Part shown: positions 20,740-30,064 of the stretch, in pieces
Layout: every line of letters starts with the position of its first letter
Position numbering within the stretch: the stretch's first letter is position 1
Assembly (NCBI GenBank): GCA_011109175.1
Contig: RDEW01000003.1
Coordinates: 811,951-844,720, forward strand
DNA length: 32,770 bases
Source of the DNA: Dicyema japonicum
Lineage: Eukaryota; Dicyemida; Rhombozoa; Dicyemidae
Direction: 5' to 3'
The notes under the pieces: model-generated
What the model saw: only the letters and a program-made list of their open reading frames with translations
The model's database searches: none
Told to the model about the DNA's origin: nothing
Position numbers and translations under genes: made by a program

Positions 20740-20930
20740 ATGGGGGAGAGCGGCTGCTGACATCACGGAGTAAGCGTTTCCGCGAACAACTACGATACCA
20801 ATTCTTTGCCTCAGCCAGACCGCTTCCCGCACGTCTTTTTTGCGGTGGGCCAATTTTCCCCGATTTCCTTTAGGAAAGACCTGTAATACTTCCGGCCGCA
20901 CCAGACATCTAGATTGCTACCGTTTTTTTA
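20740..20930 (-). mobile_element. LINE C-terminal end fragment
   Basis: This is a GC-rich island in AT-rich flanks. The minus strand reads EAVWLRQRIGIVVVRGNAYS, matching the extreme C-terminus of the LINE family seen at 22560-23230 (there RERISLAIVRGNSMA). It is truncated at its 5' side and ends just before an AT-rich tail at about 20740. Confidence 0.68.
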
Positions 20931-21059
20931 TTTTAATTTAAATTTATTGAAAAAATTATTGCATTAGAGAAAAAGTCGTGCTCTATGATCTTTTAATAGA
21001 AGATTGACTTACTCGTCGCCTTCATTGACCCTAAATGGAATAACAATCCCCTACACAAA

Positions 21060-21185
21060 TTCAACCAAAACAATGGGGGTCACATATGACCCACTAATGA
21101 CCTTCAGAAAACATGTGAGCAACATAATCTCCACTTTCCCATAAAAAATTGAACTTTGTAAAAACGCTACTTGGATACTACAAGA
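21060..21185 (+). mobile_element. LINE reverse-transcriptase thumb fragment
   Basis: The plus strand encodes MGVTYDPLMTFRKHVSNIIS, the GVT.D..LTFS.H..NI block that follows the palm of Jockey/CR1-type reverse transcriptases. The frame closes soon after. No flanking domain is readable. Confidence 0.72.
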
Positions 21186-21378
21186 GATTGTTCCACCCAT
21201 CAGTAGATCATCTTCACTACCAATATATACTTCCGTCAATAACTTATCTTCTAGAGCACATCGATTATAATAGAAGTGATGACAAGAGACAGATGACGTA
21301 ACGATATACCATGGAGAAAAAGGGACGTGTCATTCTTGGGATTTAATGTGAACAAACACTTTCTCTAATGGAATTTGC

Positions 21379-21660
21379 TCAACTCATCGTTCTCCCTGGT
21401 TCCACAGTGAGAATTTCTAAAGATTTGTACAAATGAAGGTACCGCATCATTCGCTTTTCAGCATATTTTTGTTGAGACGTCAAGCGGTATTTACCCATGC
21501 GTGCATAAGTTACAGATTGGTTGACAATGGTTTGCTCTTTTCTCCTCGATACATTCATAGAGTTCACAGTAGATTTTTTTACCACAAGCTGTTTGGACGA
21601 AGTAAATGTCCAGAGTAAATTAGCATCCAAATTGTTGTCATGTTTCACAATAACGAAACC
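21379..21660 (-). CDS. candidate Cys-rich exon(s), unknown
   Basis: Two minus-strand frames are open. One (from about 21610) reads CGKKIYCELYECIEEKRANH and goes on CQPICNLCTH, a cluster of Cys and His that could bind zinc. The other is an 89-codon basic frame. Removing a 26-nt GT...AG segment (about 21416-21441) extends the basic frame to NSHCGTRENDELSKFH and a stop. I recognise no family, and the two readings compete, so at most one is real. Confidence 0.25.
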   Translation of the reverse strand, partial: GFVIVKHDNNLDANLLWTFTSSKQLVVKKSTVNSMNVSRRKEQTIVNQSVTYARMGKYRLTSQQKYAEKRMMRYLHLYKSLEILTVEPGRTMS

Positions 21661-21804
21661 AATTAGAATCCTCTATATCAGGGATATATGCGAAATTATC
21701 TGCATTTTAAAAATTTTCCATTTATTTATGGTTTCATTTATTTATTATGATAACTTTCCATTTACTTATTTAAAACCCAAGACCACGGTAAAACCAAACA
21801 ACTA

Positions 21805-22245
21805 TCACGTGATCCCGATGCGTTCCACCAAAATCCTCATCCTTTCCCGGTGATCCTCCCTCGTGCCCACACAAGCTCGTACTGGGCGGCTGACTGTATT
21901 TGCAGGGCCACCTTTCCGCATGCCGGAGTTTAGTTTGATGAGGGCCCCCCAGAGTAGTTGGTCCGGTTCTATGTCTCCCACAAGTCCACCGCTCCGTGAC
22001 TCTAAAAGACTTCTTTTGTACGTCCTCGATATTCTTGTATTCGTCCATGATAATGAAGGTCCCCACGAAGCACACGCATGCGAGAAGCATGATTCAATGT
22101 ATTGTTTGTAGATATTCATCAAGACCGGGTGGGCACCGGTCTTCCATATTCCTGATAAACATTTCAATACATTGATTTTCTTCTCGCACTTCAGAACAAT
22201 GTTTGCCACGTGTGGTGACAAACATAAGTGCGTATCCACTTATGG
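21805..22245 (-). mobile_element. LINE reverse-transcriptase thumb fragment, 144-codon open frame
   Basis: MDTHLCLSPHVANIVLKCEK, then KINVLKCLSGIWKTGAHPVL and YKQYIESCFSHACASWGP. This is the GVT.D..L.F..H...I...A..R.N.LK.L.GT.WG block plus the Y....S...Y....W block of Jockey/CR1-type elements. The catalytic FADD region upstream is missing. It is the longest uninterrupted LINE frame in the window, so this insertion is relatively young. Confidence 0.82.
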
Positions 22246-22261
22246 GAAAACAAGTAAGAAA

Positions 22262-22480
22262 TAGTAGAATTGTGCAATTTATTATCGGTTACAGGGTATC
22301 AACCGGTTTTCCGACATCAGATAAGTTGGATAATGGCGGCTTCCGAATGGTGTTGGTACTGAAAATCCCAATTTCAGAATAACTATTATTAGGCTTAACT
22401 CACTAAAACAAGAAAATAAAAAAATTAAAATTTTATAACAAAATATATTAATTATCAAATGAATAAAAATAAGCAAAAGT
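22262..22480 (-). other. short inverted match to a LINE 3' end
   Basis: The minus strand of 22440-22460 contains 'tttttattcatttgataat', also present on the plus strand at 23230-23250 after the LINE C-terminus. This suggests that a second LINE copy of the same family once ended here in the opposite direction. The rest is uncharacterised. Confidence 0.4.
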
Positions 22481-22559
22481 CCTATTTGTTTTGTGTCTTC
22501 GAAAAGAAGAAAGAGTCCCTTGAAAGACGGAAGATGTAAGAAGGTTTGCCTGCCTCAAA

Positions 22560-23260
22560 ACAGCCAGTTGTCACTCGACGGGGGCCTGGATGAACGCTTA
22601 TCTATCTGCCGAAATTGGAAATCTGTTGGATGATGAGGCTGTGAGAATAGCTACCTCGCTTCGTCTTGATCTTAAATTGTGTGCCGAAAGAAAATGACCC
22701 TGTGGACGTTGGATCGATCCTTTTGGTTATCAACCCTTGTCATGCAAGATGAGTGCGGGTCGTTTCCCCAGGCACTCCTGTCTTAACTCGACATTAAAGA
22801 ATTCCCTTGCCTCTGCTGGACACTATTGCCTGTTAGAACCTGCTGGTCTTTCCCGAAGCGATGGAAAACGCCTGATGGGATGACGACTTTTCCATTCGCT
22901 AAACGGACGAAACCTGATTTGGGACGCGACGTGTGTTGATACTTATTCCCCGTCTAATTTGGTTGCTTCTGCTTCAGACTCAGGACATGCTTCAAGCAGG
23001 CCGAGGAACGAAAGAGGAGGAAGTACCAGAGAATTTCGGAGGAGTATCTTTTGTTCCATTCGCGGTGGAAACGTCAGGAATCCTTGGCCCCAAGCAGATG
23101 ATTGGTCGTAAGATCGGCTCCATGATTCAAGCTGTGACCAAGGATCCGCGAGAGACTGGTTGGTTCGAGAACGTATCTCGTTGGCTATTGTTAGGGGAAA
23201 TAGCATGGCCATTCAGATGCCTTAATTTAATTTTTATTCATTTGATAATAAAACATATAA
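22560..23260 (+). mobile_element. LINE C-terminal region with 3' end
   Basis: The plus strand reads GAWMNAYLSAEIGNLLDDEA, VRIATSLRLDLKLC, then a zinc-knuckle-like block (PCGRWIDPFGYQPLSC; the usual His is Gln here), SAGRFPRHSCLN, LLEPAGLSRSDGKR, and after a frameshift NLIWDATCVDTYSPSNLV. It finishes with RERISLAIVRGNSMA. This is the conserved tail of a widespread animal LINE family with a His-Cys knuckle and an endonuclease-like D.T..D motif. An AATAAA occurs at about 23246 and the sequence turns AT-rich, marking the 3' end. At least one stop and one frameshift are present. Confidence 0.88.
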
Positions 23261-23685
23261 AGTCTATATAAAAAATATATTAATTTAAATATCAAGTTTT
23301 TTAGAAGACTTCCTCGATCATCACATTTTGTTATATGCTGTTTACGTTTGCTTAGTACAACTCGAGTCTTCGAGCCAAGGTTAAAAGTAAAAAAAAACAT
23401 GTAACCTCTCTGAAATAAGGTCCAACGTTATAAACATGGTGAACAAGGTCCTCCATACATATAATGTCATATTTTCTTTAAATTTTCAACATAACAACCA
23501 AATTATCACTAATCATAGCATTATTTGTAATTGGCTGACTGACTTCCAATGATCTTCATCGCTTATAAACAAGGTTCCAAAAAAAAAGATCCACGACGAT
23601 TACGAGTTTACAGTTTTTTAGCGAAACTTCGATCGCTCATTTATAAAGTAGGTTTTTTTAATGAATAATAATAATAGCCTTTTCA
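23261..23685. other. no gene seen
   Basis: AT-rich, short frames only. Confidence 0.5.
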
Positions 23686-23978
23686 CGAGAGCCATAATAT
23701 CTATAGCTCCGCATAGGGAGGACACACACTTTATTTAAGTAAAGAACAGTTATTTTTAACTAATCGCAGAACCAAGATCACTTCTTTTTTTCTTTTTCTT
23801 GTGTGTGGGTCCTTTCTAGACAATCCAGTTCCGCAGTGAGTATCCACTGATGACGGCGTCACTCGTCAAACCCTTTTGGCATCGTAGATGTGTGGAACCT
23901 TCCACCAGGTGAACAGCAGCGATAATCGAACCCGTGACCTAAGCCACTTTAGCCCGACACATAATCTAGAGAGTCCGA
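23686..23978 (-). repeat. tRNA-derived SINE, family 1, copy B
   Basis: The clearest copy. On the minus strand, from right to left: a tRNA-like head with B box 'gggttcgattatc' and the word 'gtcgggctaaagtggctta', then the body ('ggtttgacgagtgacgccgt', 'tagaaaggacccacac'), a purine-rich A/G tract, and the tail 'gtgtgtcctccctatgcgg'. It is about 290 bp. The head matches 29990-30053, where the A box is intact. Confidence 0.78.
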
Positions 23979-24355
23979 TTAAAATAAATAATGAACGATT
24001 TTGGTAAAGGTAAAATTCTTTTTGAAGCGTGAAACCATAAATATGATGTACCTTTGCTGATTTTATATTTGTCTTTCATACAATTTACTTTCATGTGGAT
24101 GAGCATACAAAGTTATGCAATGTTGGAGCTTTGTAGACGCTGTCAGAGTCAATTGGTTTCGGAGACAGAAAGGTTTTAAAAGTAACACAACAGATACACT
24201 TTTTTAGTAGGCACCTTCTGAATGAACTCTTTTTGAATTGTTCTTGTAATTTCATTTATGTTCAAAAAACTCACATGTGGTGTACAAACAAAGTTGATCT
24301 GACTTTGGCTTGTGAGCGTAATCGTTCTTTATGAACATGCGTGTCAGCCCTATTC
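23979..24355. other. no gene seen
   Basis: Short open pieces only (for example plus-strand ELCRRCQSQLVSETERF near 24130-24180), not assignable. Confidence 0.4.
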
Positions 24356-24357
24356 TA

Positions 24358-24440
24358 ATATTTGGTGATTAGTACTATCACTCGTGTCAAGTTATAAGTT
24401 CGATTCCCACAATGATCCCCTAATTAATGACAAACCCTAG
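24358..24440 (+). repeat. tRNA-derived SINE head
   Basis: 'tggtgattagt' at 24363-24373 resembles a polymerase III A box and 'agttcgattcc' at 24397-24407 differs from the B-box consensus at one base. The spacing (about 34 nt) is tRNA-like. No cloverleaf with a proper acceptor stem could be drawn, so it is called a SINE head rather than a tRNA gene. Confidence 0.6.
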
Positions 24441-24840
24441 TGTTCCAGTGCAAACAGAGATCTCGAAGTCCTTTTCTATCCAGAGATAGACTGTTCATGT
24501 CGTAGGTGTCCAATTCCTGCATTGACAAGAGGTTGGTAAAAATTTTATGAAGAGTTCGAGGACCCAAACGTGGTCCTTGAGTTCAAAAACCGGGTGAATC
24601 ATAAAATAAGCCACTACAATACAAACCATTTGGTAGGTCTTAACAATCAGAAATCTCACAAGATTCCAATCAGAAGAAAAAAAAGTTTATCGGGGAATTC
24701 GAGGAAGGATAGTGTTTACCTTCTTTAGTAATGTATATATCATGGAGTATCAGTGGCATCACCGAGTGCCATTTACCTATTCTATTTGTTAACAAAACCT
24801 TCTCGGTTATTATACGGAATGAAACAAGTCGATAAGTGTT
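24441..24840. other. unassigned, should hold upstream exons of the pseudouridine synthase
   Basis: The catalytic HRLD part of the enzyme encoded at 24860-25209 should lie upstream. I find only a weak trace (HHRVPFTYSIC near 24760). A plus-strand frame at 24740-24875 reading KPSRLLYGMKQVDKCFLKES is open but does not splice in phase. Confidence 0.3.
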
Positions 24841-24859
24841 TTTTGAAAGAATCTTTTAA

Positions 24860-25209
24860 AATGAAGAGTGCAGGTTAGTTAAATGTTGGAATACAGATTA
24901 AAATTGAGGTTATCTAGAACTCATCAAGTTCGAGCACATCTACGGTACCTTTGGTTCCCCATCGTAAATAACAAGTTTCACAGCAATCACTGTTTTGGAT
25001 TAAATAAAGGAAAAGAGGAATATGATATCTCATTGACCCAAGTAATCATATTTATTTACCATGGACTAATGATAAACTTAAATATATGTTTTATAATATT
25101 CATTATTGAAGAAAACAAAAAGAAATGTTTTGACGATAACTGTTGTGTTATATGTCTATCAAACTCTGACGCCTCCAACTTACATATTAACCTACACTGC
25201 CATCATTAA
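24860..25209 (+). CDS. RluA-family pseudouridine synthase, C-terminal fragment
   Basis: RluA enzymes convert uridine to pseudouridine in rRNA or tRNA. The fragment holds the conserved RTHQ block: LSRTHQVRAHLRYLWFPIVN matches TGRTHQIRvHl.ylGhPIvnD, with Gly replaced by Ser. Removing a 23-nt GT...AG intron (24874-24896) places ECRLKLR directly before it, as expected from the family pattern vecrl.TGRTHQ. Further on, NCCVICLSNSDASNLHINLH resembles the C..C ... LhiyLHal tail of the RPUSD2/Rib2 subgroup. The frame stops at 25207-25209. If about 19-22 nt ending TACTACAG (to 25222) were removed without a GT donor, it would continue LDFYIYSEPPFN to a stop at 25262-25264, which fits the family end. An in-frame TAA at 24857 precedes it. 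The HRLD catalytic motif is not found, so it is partial and perhaps a pseudogene. Confidence 0.62.
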
Positions 25210-25344
25210 ATAATTACTACAGTCTCTCGACTTTTATATTTACTCTGAACCCCCGTTTAACTAATAGAAAGCATTAAACTAATATAATTATAAACTATTT
25301 ATGCACGTTGTATCATCAGAATAAACACATTTGTTAATCTATAA

Positions 25345-26638
25345 TCAAAAAAGTAGATAACCTTCTGTCGTTCCCTCTCCCAAATCATAACTAGATTTGG
25401 AGTTAATCCGTTTTTCTCGAGCCATTTTCTTAGCTCGATTTTTACGAATAACATCTACAATGATGTGTAAACAAACCTTCGAATGATGGCTTTGATATTC
25501 CCACAATCTCCGTACCACCTATATTTTAATCAACAACAAACGTCCACTGTTCAGATACTCTATCTTTTCACCATTAAGAGTATCCAAACCTACAACCCTT
25601 ACTCTTTTAGATCTTCTATGTCCAAGGGGTCCTATCTCTGGGATCACTATCCTTCCCCGAATTCCCCGATTAGACAATACTTAAAATATAAAAAACGGAC
25701 AACCTCAATTATTCCACGAAATCTCTTTACCATTTCATCATAGTTTTCTAATTTCGTGAGTTTGATCATTGAATCATTCACTTTACGTCTTCTTTGTTTT
25801 TTATTATATTTTGGCTAAAATGAGCACAAATAAACTCTAATATTTTTCATATCACTCATCTTTATGTCAGTCATGACTTGTGCGTCTTTACAAGAAACAC
25901 TACAGTTAGTTAATTTAATACATTTTCTTATTGGGAATATTCCGAACAGTTGAATGTTCATTAACATCTGAGTGAATTGGCTTATCACAAGACATTGAAC
26001 TTTTCATTATCTTTGGTATAACCATTCTATCATCTGGACTTCCGACATTCCTTATAGAACTCACTAATACAACATAAATATGAATGGAACCTCTGGGGAC
26101 AATAGAGTCATCCTCGATATTTTCCACTATCGTCTCTCTTCCAATATTATCATCCATAGTCTCCACCAGCATAGTATTCGCCCCAGTATTATCTTCTATA
26201 GTCTCCTCTAATAGGGTACCTTTCCTAATATTCTTCTCTGTGTATCTTTCATTTCTTTGGTAATTTATTTTTTCCAAATATGCAGACTTTCTAGGAATTA
26301 AAACATCTTGTAGAGAAGACATCGAAGGTGATAGTATCCTAGTATCCCCACGACTTTCGATTTTGTTAGAAAATAAATTCAACCATTGGATCTAAATATT
26401 ATAAATAAGAATACAAAAGAAGGATCGTTATTTCGGGGATCTATTATTTTATTGGAAGTTTCATCACTGTCGACAGGGGTACTGCAGTAATTGGCGTAAT
26501 GTTTATTAACAAGTTCTTGTTCATCATCAGTAATACCTGTAAATGTGAATAATATTAGTTACTGTCAAGACGTATCAGTTTGTGTCTCCTTGCTAATCTT
26601 CCATTTCTATATTTTTTAACACGCTCACTGTCTCTCAT
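25345..26638 (-). CDS. CENP-C-like kinetochore protein, eight exons, seven tiny introns
   Basis: The ATG at 26636-26638 opens an eight-exon gene. Exons: 26563-26638, 26415-26536, 25922-26391, 25836-25899, 25676-25814, 25542-25646, 25477-25518 and 25345-25454. Introns are 26, 23, 22, 21, 29, 23 and 22 nt, all GT...AG. The spliced frame is 1128 nt (375 aa) with no internal stop. The N-terminus is basic (RVKKYRNGRLARRHKLIRLD). Residues about 115-160 carry three degenerate acidic repeats around ETIEDNTG, ETMDDNIG and ENIEDDS. A basic patch (KKQRRRK) follows. Residues 301-321 (RRSKRVRVVGLDTLNGEKIE, then Y) match the CENP-C motif RR..R.R..PL.YW.GE.I.Y, then GTEIVGISKPS. CENP-C binds CENP-A nucleosomes through this motif; the usual Trp is Leu here. 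No cupin domain follows. The end is a charged RAKKMAREKRI segment. A possible eighth intron (25339-25361) would replace the last five residues by one. Gene structure is strong; the CENP-C name is moderate. Confidence 0.66.
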
Positions 26639-26894
26639 CACAACAGAAAATAATGTCCGCCTAATTTTATTTATTTTATTAATTATTTTTATTTATTTAT
26701 TTGACATTAATTAGTAATTTTTACTAATGAAGACTTGGCTACGGGACGAGTGCTATTCTAATGTTCCCAGATTTCTTTAATCATGTGTATTGATGTTGAA
26801 CCTAACCAGGACCCGTGTCATTTCAGGGAATGTTGAAGATACTCCAGTTGAGCATAAACGAACTTTCCAAAAAAATGTGTTGATTTACACACAT
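26639..26894. other. upstream region of the CENP-C-like gene, no motif assigned
   Basis: Very AT-rich directly upstream of the ATG (26660-26735), then mixed sequence. No recognisable promoter element. Confidence 0.35.
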
Positions 26895-27010
26895 TTTTTA
26901 GCTTGAGGCAGTGCAAACTTCGGACCTTTCAAGATGGCCTCGGCTTCAAATCTTTTGCCGAAATTTCGCTCCTTGCCTTACTTTTTCGCAATCGTTGTGT
27001 GGACGTTTTT
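26895..27010 (+). mobile_element. LINE fragment ('GLG' region), copy 1
   Basis: 'cttgaggcagtgcaa' to 'tttcgc' (26902-26998) is about 80% identical by eye to 27876-27965. It encodes DGLGFKSFAEISLLALLF, the GGLGIR...ALPAFL block after the LINE reverse transcriptase. Minus-strand 6990-7060 is a third relative. Confidence 0.7.
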
Positions 27011-27569
27011 TGGCACTCACCAGAAAGAGTTAAGATAACCTCGGATTGAAATTCTTAAGGTGCTATTCAGCTCAAACTCAAAGTGATTTTTTGTCTCCTG
27101 TGAGAGCATCAGGCTTCATAATAAATTTGTTCGACAAAGATATACTAAAACACGTGTTTACTTGGTTCGTTTCTTGATATCCGCAATTGCTTCCTACACA
27201 CCAAATTGTTTATTAAATATGCTTGCCTTCGAGAAGACAAAGAAATCTTAGATATGGATATTGGCTACCCTATCGTATGGTTCGGACAGCAGAGTTGTCT
27301 TCGAAGATAATGTTGTGTGTTCTCTTTGGAGACTAGTGTGTTGGAGCACTCCTTTTTGACCTGACTGTGAATGATGTCGCATGCAATGTGCTTTCTCTAT
27401 TAAACGTATGGTATATGGATGAAGTGGAGGCCCTTATGACTCCGTCTTGAAAGACATCTATGTCATTAACAACTCTAAGGAGTCTTTGATTATCAACATC
27501 TCTATGTCCGCCCAAGATTTAGTTTTCGTTGCCGGAGCTTTAGAGATAAGTTTATGGGATAAAGGATCG
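27011..27569. other. sequence between two LINE fragments, unassigned
   Basis: May derive from the same LINE copies (C-terminal or reverse-transcriptase parts), but no motif is readable. Confidence 0.35.
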
Positions 27570-28080
27570 GGAAGTGGGTGAATTTTTATTCCTTAAGATT
27601 TGCTTTGGTGACGACGGAGAGCTCTTTCCTCGAAGGAATCTCTGCTACACTCTACATCAAAGAAGCTCTAAGGATTTTAAGGTTGAATCGACGATGCTTA
27701 GGATATCCCATGCCAAAGATCCTTGATTCACACATGGTGTTCTTCCCGCTGAAAAAATGTCTTTCTTACTCTTTGTTCTGGGATACTCGTCATCCTTTAA
27801 GCACAGGGACATTCTAAACGCCATCAACTCAAATCCTTAGTGGAGGGAAGTTTTTTATTTAGCTCAACGATCTAGTCTTGAGGCAGTGCAATCCCCGGAC
27901 CTTTCAAGATGGTCTAGGCCTCAAATATTTGGCCGAAATTTCCCTCCTTGTTTTTCTTTTTTCGTGTGGTTCATTTGTTTGCCTTTCGTCGAGATTTTTC
28001 TCAACATTTTAAGATCTTTTCTTGAACGTTTATCTCTAACTAGTCACGTAGCCGATATATTAGGGATAGATTTGTAGTGG
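27570..28080 (+). mobile_element. LINE fragment, thumb to 'GLG' region, copy 2
   Basis: The plus strand at about 27590-27840 reads, in one frame, AEKMSFLLFVLGYSSSFKHR followed by DILNAINSNP, resembling the segment before the N.LDD block in this LINE family. Then EAVQSPDLSRWSRPQIF and, in another frame, DGLGLKYLAEISLLVFLF match the fragment at 26895 and the minus-strand copy at 6740-7240. Stops and frame changes are frequent. Confidence 0.7.
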
Positions 28081-28319
28081 GTGAACAATTGAGAAATGAT
28101 AATATGAACTTTCGTGTATTAATCTCAAACTTGGAATGCTGACAGTTACATGGCAGATGGAATAATCATCTTTTTCGCTGCTGGGAATCACCTATTATGG
28201 AATGTAACGTATATGAACAACTTCGCTTCAAATAACCTCCTTCAGAGTGTTGCCAATACCAGTTGAGCTCTGGTAGGTTGAAATATTGCTGAAAGTATGC
28301 TAACCTTTTGGTGAGCATA

Positions 28320-28620
28320 ATGAAAGCTATGGTACTTATAGCACCGCATAGGTAGGACACAGATTTTATTTTAGAGTAAGGTCACGTAGTTATTTTAACT
28401 AAACATGGAAAAATAGATAAAGCACGTTCATGACTTTTTCTTTTTGTTGGGTGTGAGCCCTTGTAAACAATCTGGTACCGAGTAAGGTATCAATGATAAT
28501 GACGTCTTTTGTCAAAACAAGAACCACCATTTGTGGGTTAGACTCTCTGTCGGGATGGACAGCACCAAGATTCGAACATTTGGATTTTGTCCGAGATTTG
28601 AACACTGCGCAATACTCATG
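28320..28620 (-). repeat. tRNA-derived SINE, family 1, copy C
   Basis: Tail words 'ttatagcaccgcataggtag', then 'ttttctttttgttggg' and 'gtaaacaatctggtaccgag', line up with copy B in the same order. The head at about 28565-28600 ('agattcgaac') keeps a B-box-like core on the minus strand. It is more diverged than copy B. Confidence 0.6.
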
Positions 28621-28739
28621 GCCAGAATAATATTTACTATCAGCATCACACGTGATCTTCAGAGTTCTTTCAATTTTGGGCTGGACGAGGTTCAAACCGG
28701 ATTTTATGTTTCCTAAATCTCCCGAGTCCTTAACCTAGT

Positions 28740-29490
28740 CAATGCTCAATAGAAAAAAGGAAGATGAAGTTTCCATAAATCATGAAGCTAATTGTACATT
28801 TCGTTTGATACAATAGAATCAACTAATTAAAATATCTGCAACTTACGAATCTTTCCAAAGTCATACACAAGCCCACTTAGAACCAAGATGTTGGTACTTC
28901 AAAACGTAGCAGTTATAAAAATTCACAAGAAATGATCAATTGGAAAATATAATGGTGTTATTTGGTGCCATCCTATTCTTAGACGTGAACCAAGTGACGC
29001 TGAGTTAATACCATCAGGACAGAGAAGATAAAACAGAATCCTTCACTCTTTTGTCAGTGGTGAATTGAACTTATATAAATAATATTATTGTTAGGTATTT
29101 GCAACAAAACCACCTACATTCATGTTGTATCGTCTATGTTCAAGTTTATCAGTGTTTTGAGAGTAACGGATTCAAACTCGAAACGTTGGAGAATCTGATA
29201 TCTTTCAAATTGCTCATTTATTCACTCGTAGTGGATGCATGTTTCCTCTCTCAGATTCAATCTGGAAATTTCAAAGTGTGACAAATTCTTGGACCACTCA
29301 CCCAGACATAAATATCATATCCATCCCACTCATTCAGAAAGACTTATGGGAGCGTATAGTAATCGTGGTAGGCATTTGGAGGTAGTATCCATATGGTTAG
29401 TTTTAGTTGAGTAATTAACTAATATTTAACAAGTCAGATGGATAAATTCTTTTAAAGAATCATCATTAACACAACTCTCCATTAATATTT
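28740..29490. other. no confident gene; possible exon at 29235-29420 (+)
   Basis: A plus-strand frame after an acceptor-like CACTCGTAG reads WMHVSSLRFNLEISKCDKFL and continues to HSERLMGAYSNRGRHLE and a stop at about 29423. It looks protein-like, but I could not attach it to other exons or name it. The rest is AT-rich. Confidence 0.25.
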
Positions 29491-29491
29491 A

Positions 29492-29833
29492 ATGACACTT
29501 ACCCTCTCAATTACCATTCATGGTTTATGCATCTTACTGCCCCGCTGGATATCGTGGCACATACTCAGTTTCTTTAGTTGGAAAGACTGTCCATATAAAA
29601 ATAATACACATTCAATAAAAAAGCGATTCAGTCAATTGAATAAATTAAATACATTAAAATCAAACAATAACAACAATCCTTTAATAACTTCAATTGGACA
29701 AAATTCGATGCACTTTTTACAAATATACATGTGTCCACTACTTCGGAAACGTCGTAATTTGACTGGGAAGCCTCTTCCATTATCAACTTGGGGCCACTCT
29801 GATAGAGATTACCTTCTGTCTTATTACTTCTAA
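29492..29833. other. open region, coding strand uncertain
   Basis: The plus-strand frame of 113 codons is open, but the minus strand also has a protein-like piece (GRGFPVKLRRFRSSGHMYIC then KKCIEFCPIEVIKG) with a CxxC...C pattern. Neither is recognised. I favour the minus strand on composition only. Confidence 0.25.
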
Positions 29834-29984
29834 CAGATCTTCATCATCTCGCTTTCGCTCGGAAATAGCCCTTCCAGCTCCGTGATTCCTAATGTCTAAG
29901 AAATCCTACGTCTTCCCAGTCAGCACATAACTGCACGTGCCCATCGTCCTGGGCTGGCCATTCAACTACAAATATCAATTCTAG

Positions 29985-30053
29985 CAAACTTGGTAATCAA
30001 AGGGATCATATAAGTCACTTTAGCCTGACACCTAACCACTACGCCACCCGGAT
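29985..30053 (-). repeat. tRNA-derived SINE head, family 1, with intact A box
   Basis: The minus strand starts 'ccgggtggcgtagtggttag', a textbook tRNA-like 5' end containing the A box TGGCGTAGTGG, then 'gtgtcaggctaaagtgac', matching the head of copy B. The B-box region ('gatccctttgattacc') is decayed. The body to the left (29830-29985) is only loosely similar. Confidence 0.75.
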
Positions 30054-30064
30054 AAAATTGATAA

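Noticed and set aside
20740-20930. GC-rich island that looked like a structured non-coding RNA gene
   Set aside because: No match to U1-U6, RNase P or SRP signatures, and the minus strand encodes the C-terminal signature of the local LINE family.
24358-24440. tRNA gene
   Set aside because: A- and B-box-like words are present, but no acceptor stem or full cloverleaf can be formed.
25658-25681. Possible extra 24-nt GT...AG intron near the end of exon 5 of the CENP-C-like gene (adjacent to 25676)
   Set aside because: It is in frame and T-rich, but removing it would leave a 4-nt exon before the 29-nt intron. Retaining it as coding is simpler.
25483-25743. 86-codon plus-strand ORF
   Set aside because: Antisense to exons 5-7 of the CENP-C-like gene, which splice together in phase.
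26902-27965. LTR retrotransposon with direct terminal repeats
   Set aside because: The repeated segment encodes a LINE protein block, lacks TG...CA ends, and there is no gag-pol between the copies.
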